Positions 63,017 through 64,000 of a stretch of DNA of 64,000 nucleotides are shown piece by piece. Source of the DNA: Chitinophaga ginsengisegetis (GTDB lineage: Bacteria; Bacteroidota; Bacteroidia; Chitinophagales; Chitinophagaceae). The DNA is taken from NCBI RefSeq assembly GCF_900168065.1, contig NZ_FUZZ01000004.1:558001-622000 (forward strand), written 5' to 3'. The notes beneath the pieces were generated by a model. That model saw nothing but the letters and a program-made list of their open reading frames with translations. It had not been told where the DNA came from and did no database searches. The translations under genes were made by a program, and so were the position numbers. Within the stretch, counting starts at the first letter, position 1. Each line of letters begins with the position of its first letter.

Positions 63017-64000
63017 TTACTTATTGAAGAACCGGTTTGCAAAACGTATGTATTGATCCCAGTCGTAGGGCGTTATGGCATGTTCGCCTTTCCGGAGATG
63101 ATAACCGATCACACCATCGCCCACCGGCTGGCTGATACCCAGCGGCACAGGTGTGCTTAATCCTTTCAAACCATACAGTGCATATACCGGGGTGGCATAC
63201 CATCCGGATAAGTATTCACCCAATGGGTCTGCCCACTGGTCTTGCGAAGCGCTGGCTATATATACCGGCCGCGGCGCTATTAATGCAATTAATTCGTGGA
63301 AATCTACCGGTAATTCATCTTCTTTATCGTTATACTTTTTAAAATTCCCGCAAAACCAGTGCGGGAATGCCTTATTCATTACGGCAATGGTTTCACCGTA
63401 TTTCCTTCTCGTAATGGCCGCCCCTCCCTCTCCCGAATTATTGGAAATGACCATAGCAAATCGCTGATCCTGCGCGCCGGCCCAAAGCGCTGTTTTACCT
63501 AAACGGGAATGCCCCATCACTATCACTTTTTTTGCATCAATATCACCGTCTGTTTCCATGTAATCGAGCGCCCGGCTTAAACCCCAGGCCCATACACCTA
63601 TGGCGCCCCATTCATCTGCAGCAGGTTCTTTTTGCCCTTTCGTATAAAACAAAGGAGCCACACCTGCATTCACGCTATTCACACTATCCGGCTGAAGATC
63701 GCCATAATACACAGTAGCTACCCCATACCCTGCCGCAATAATCTTTTCAACGCACCAATCGTTGCTTTGTACGCCACGTGAAGCTGCTGTTCCCAAATGA
63801 TTTTTATAGGCAGGCTCCGTGGCATATTTAACCCACCGTTTTGAAATAAGTATGCCCGTATCGGCATTCACAACCTGGTTACCTCCAAAGTTCAATCCCA
63901 CAAACACTGGCACAGGCTTGTTCTTTGGCAGGTAGAGTAAAATATCCATGTAATATTTTTCGTTCCGCGAAAAATATACGCGCACCTGTTTCCGGGTAGC
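63017..64000 (-). CDS. CE15-type glucuronoyl methylesterase (5' part missing)
   Basis: The frame runs open to the window edge, so the N-terminus lies outside; 327 residues are visible. A GTG at 63985 is only an internal codon. The alpha/beta hydrolase core has the nucleophile motif VIVMGHSRLGKTALWAG and then SNNSGEGGAA, both typical of bacterial CE15, and a late histidine in KGEHAITPYDWDQY. CE15 enzymes split the ester between lignin alcohols and 4-O-methyl-glucuronic acid of xylan. It faces away from the AraC regulator, 30 nt convergent, and belongs to a gene group outside the window. Confidence 0.87.
   Translation of the reverse strand, partial: ATRKQVRVYFSRNEKYYMDILLYLPKNKPVPVFVGLNFGGNQVVNADTGILISKRWVKYATEPAYKNHLGTAASRGVQSNDWCVEKIIAAGYGVATVYYGDLQPDSVNSVNAGVAPLFYTKGQKEPAADEWGAIGVWAWGLSRALDYMETDGDIDAKKVIVMGHSRLGKTALWAGAQDQRFAMVISNNSGEGGAAITRRKYGETIAVMNKAFPHWFCGNFKKYNDKEDELPVDFHELIALIAPRPVYIASASQDQWADPLGEYLSGWYATPVYALYGLKGLSTPVPLGISQPVGDGVIGYHLRKGEHAITPYDWDQYIRFANRFFNK

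Noticed and set aside
1..64000. tRNA, rRNA, CRISPR arrays, insertion sequences, prophage genes
   Set aside because: I looked for cloverleaf-like sequences, regularly spaced repeats, transposase or integrase motifs and found none that hold up.

Overview
The window comes from a Bacteroidota chromosome, most likely a soil or rhizosphere Chitinophagaceae of the Chitinophaga type. The evidence is five SusC/SusD outer-membrane uptake pairs, FecR/DUF4974 anti-sigma factors next to ECF sigma factors, a hybrid two-component regulator (HTCS), type IX secretion sorting domains, lipoproteins with short Cys-Lys-Lys starts, and promoters of the TAnnTTTG type. No rRNA, tRNA, CRISPR array, transposase or phage block was seen.

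Layout. (1) 1-9918, minus strand: ECF sigma, FecR, SusC with STN domain, SusD, a secreted beta-propeller protein, and a clan-A-like glycoside hydrolase cut by the window edge. (2) 10016-11750, minus: a short-chain dehydrogenase followed by an AraC-type regulator. (3) 11917-19995, plus: ECF sigma (TTG start), FecR, STN-SusC, SusD and a TlpA-like thioredoxin, with no polysaccharide-degrading enzyme. (4) 20072-29169, minus: ECF sigma, FecR, STN-SusC, SusD, an SGNH hydrolase whose motif order is circularly permuted, and an FAD-dependent oxidoreductase. (5) 29293-43844: a uronic-acid polysaccharide locus with a minus-strand operon (SusC, SusD with a ~137-residue insertion, DUF5017 lipoprotein, GH88 unsaturated glucuronyl hydrolase), a divergent HTCS regulator and a secreted PL8 polysaccharide lyase. 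(6) 43859-49487: accessory genes, namely a lipoprotein, an HxlR regulator, DUF6194, a DUF4157 (eCIS-associated) protein with an unusual C-terminal domain and a translationally coupled small protein, a GreA-like factor, DUF4256 and a YbaK-type editing protein. (7) 50091-57484, plus: SusC, SusD and two surface lipoproteins with discoidin-like C-termini (DUF4959/5126/5000 and DUF4998), without enzymes or a regulator. (8) 57577-62986: two SDRs, a DUF2306 membrane protein, a membrane-anchored AraC regulator, a secreted alpha/beta hydrolase and a second AraC regulator paralogous to the one at 10016. (9) 63017-64000: a CE15-type glucuronoyl esterase cut by the window edge.

How the parts work together. 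The three sigma/FecR/STN-SusC units are cell-surface signalling systems in which ligand passage through SusC releases a dedicated sigma factor. The fourth locus uses the HTCS instead. Its lyase would cut a uronic-acid polymer outside the cell and SusCD would import the oligomers. GH88 would then remove the unsaturated uronic acid in the periplasm. The SusC operon and the PL8 gene carry the same box (AAAATTC followed by a C-run) exactly 42 nt upstream of the -7 element, a good candidate HTCS operator. A second candidate regulon joins the HxlR/DUF6194 intergenic region and the SDR at 58383-59138 through clustered GTAAC motifs over their promoters.

Most interesting: the circularly permuted SGNH hydrolase with a perfect inverted repeat at its new N-terminal junction, the DUF4157 protein with its coupled small partner, the insertion in SusD, and the two candidate operators.
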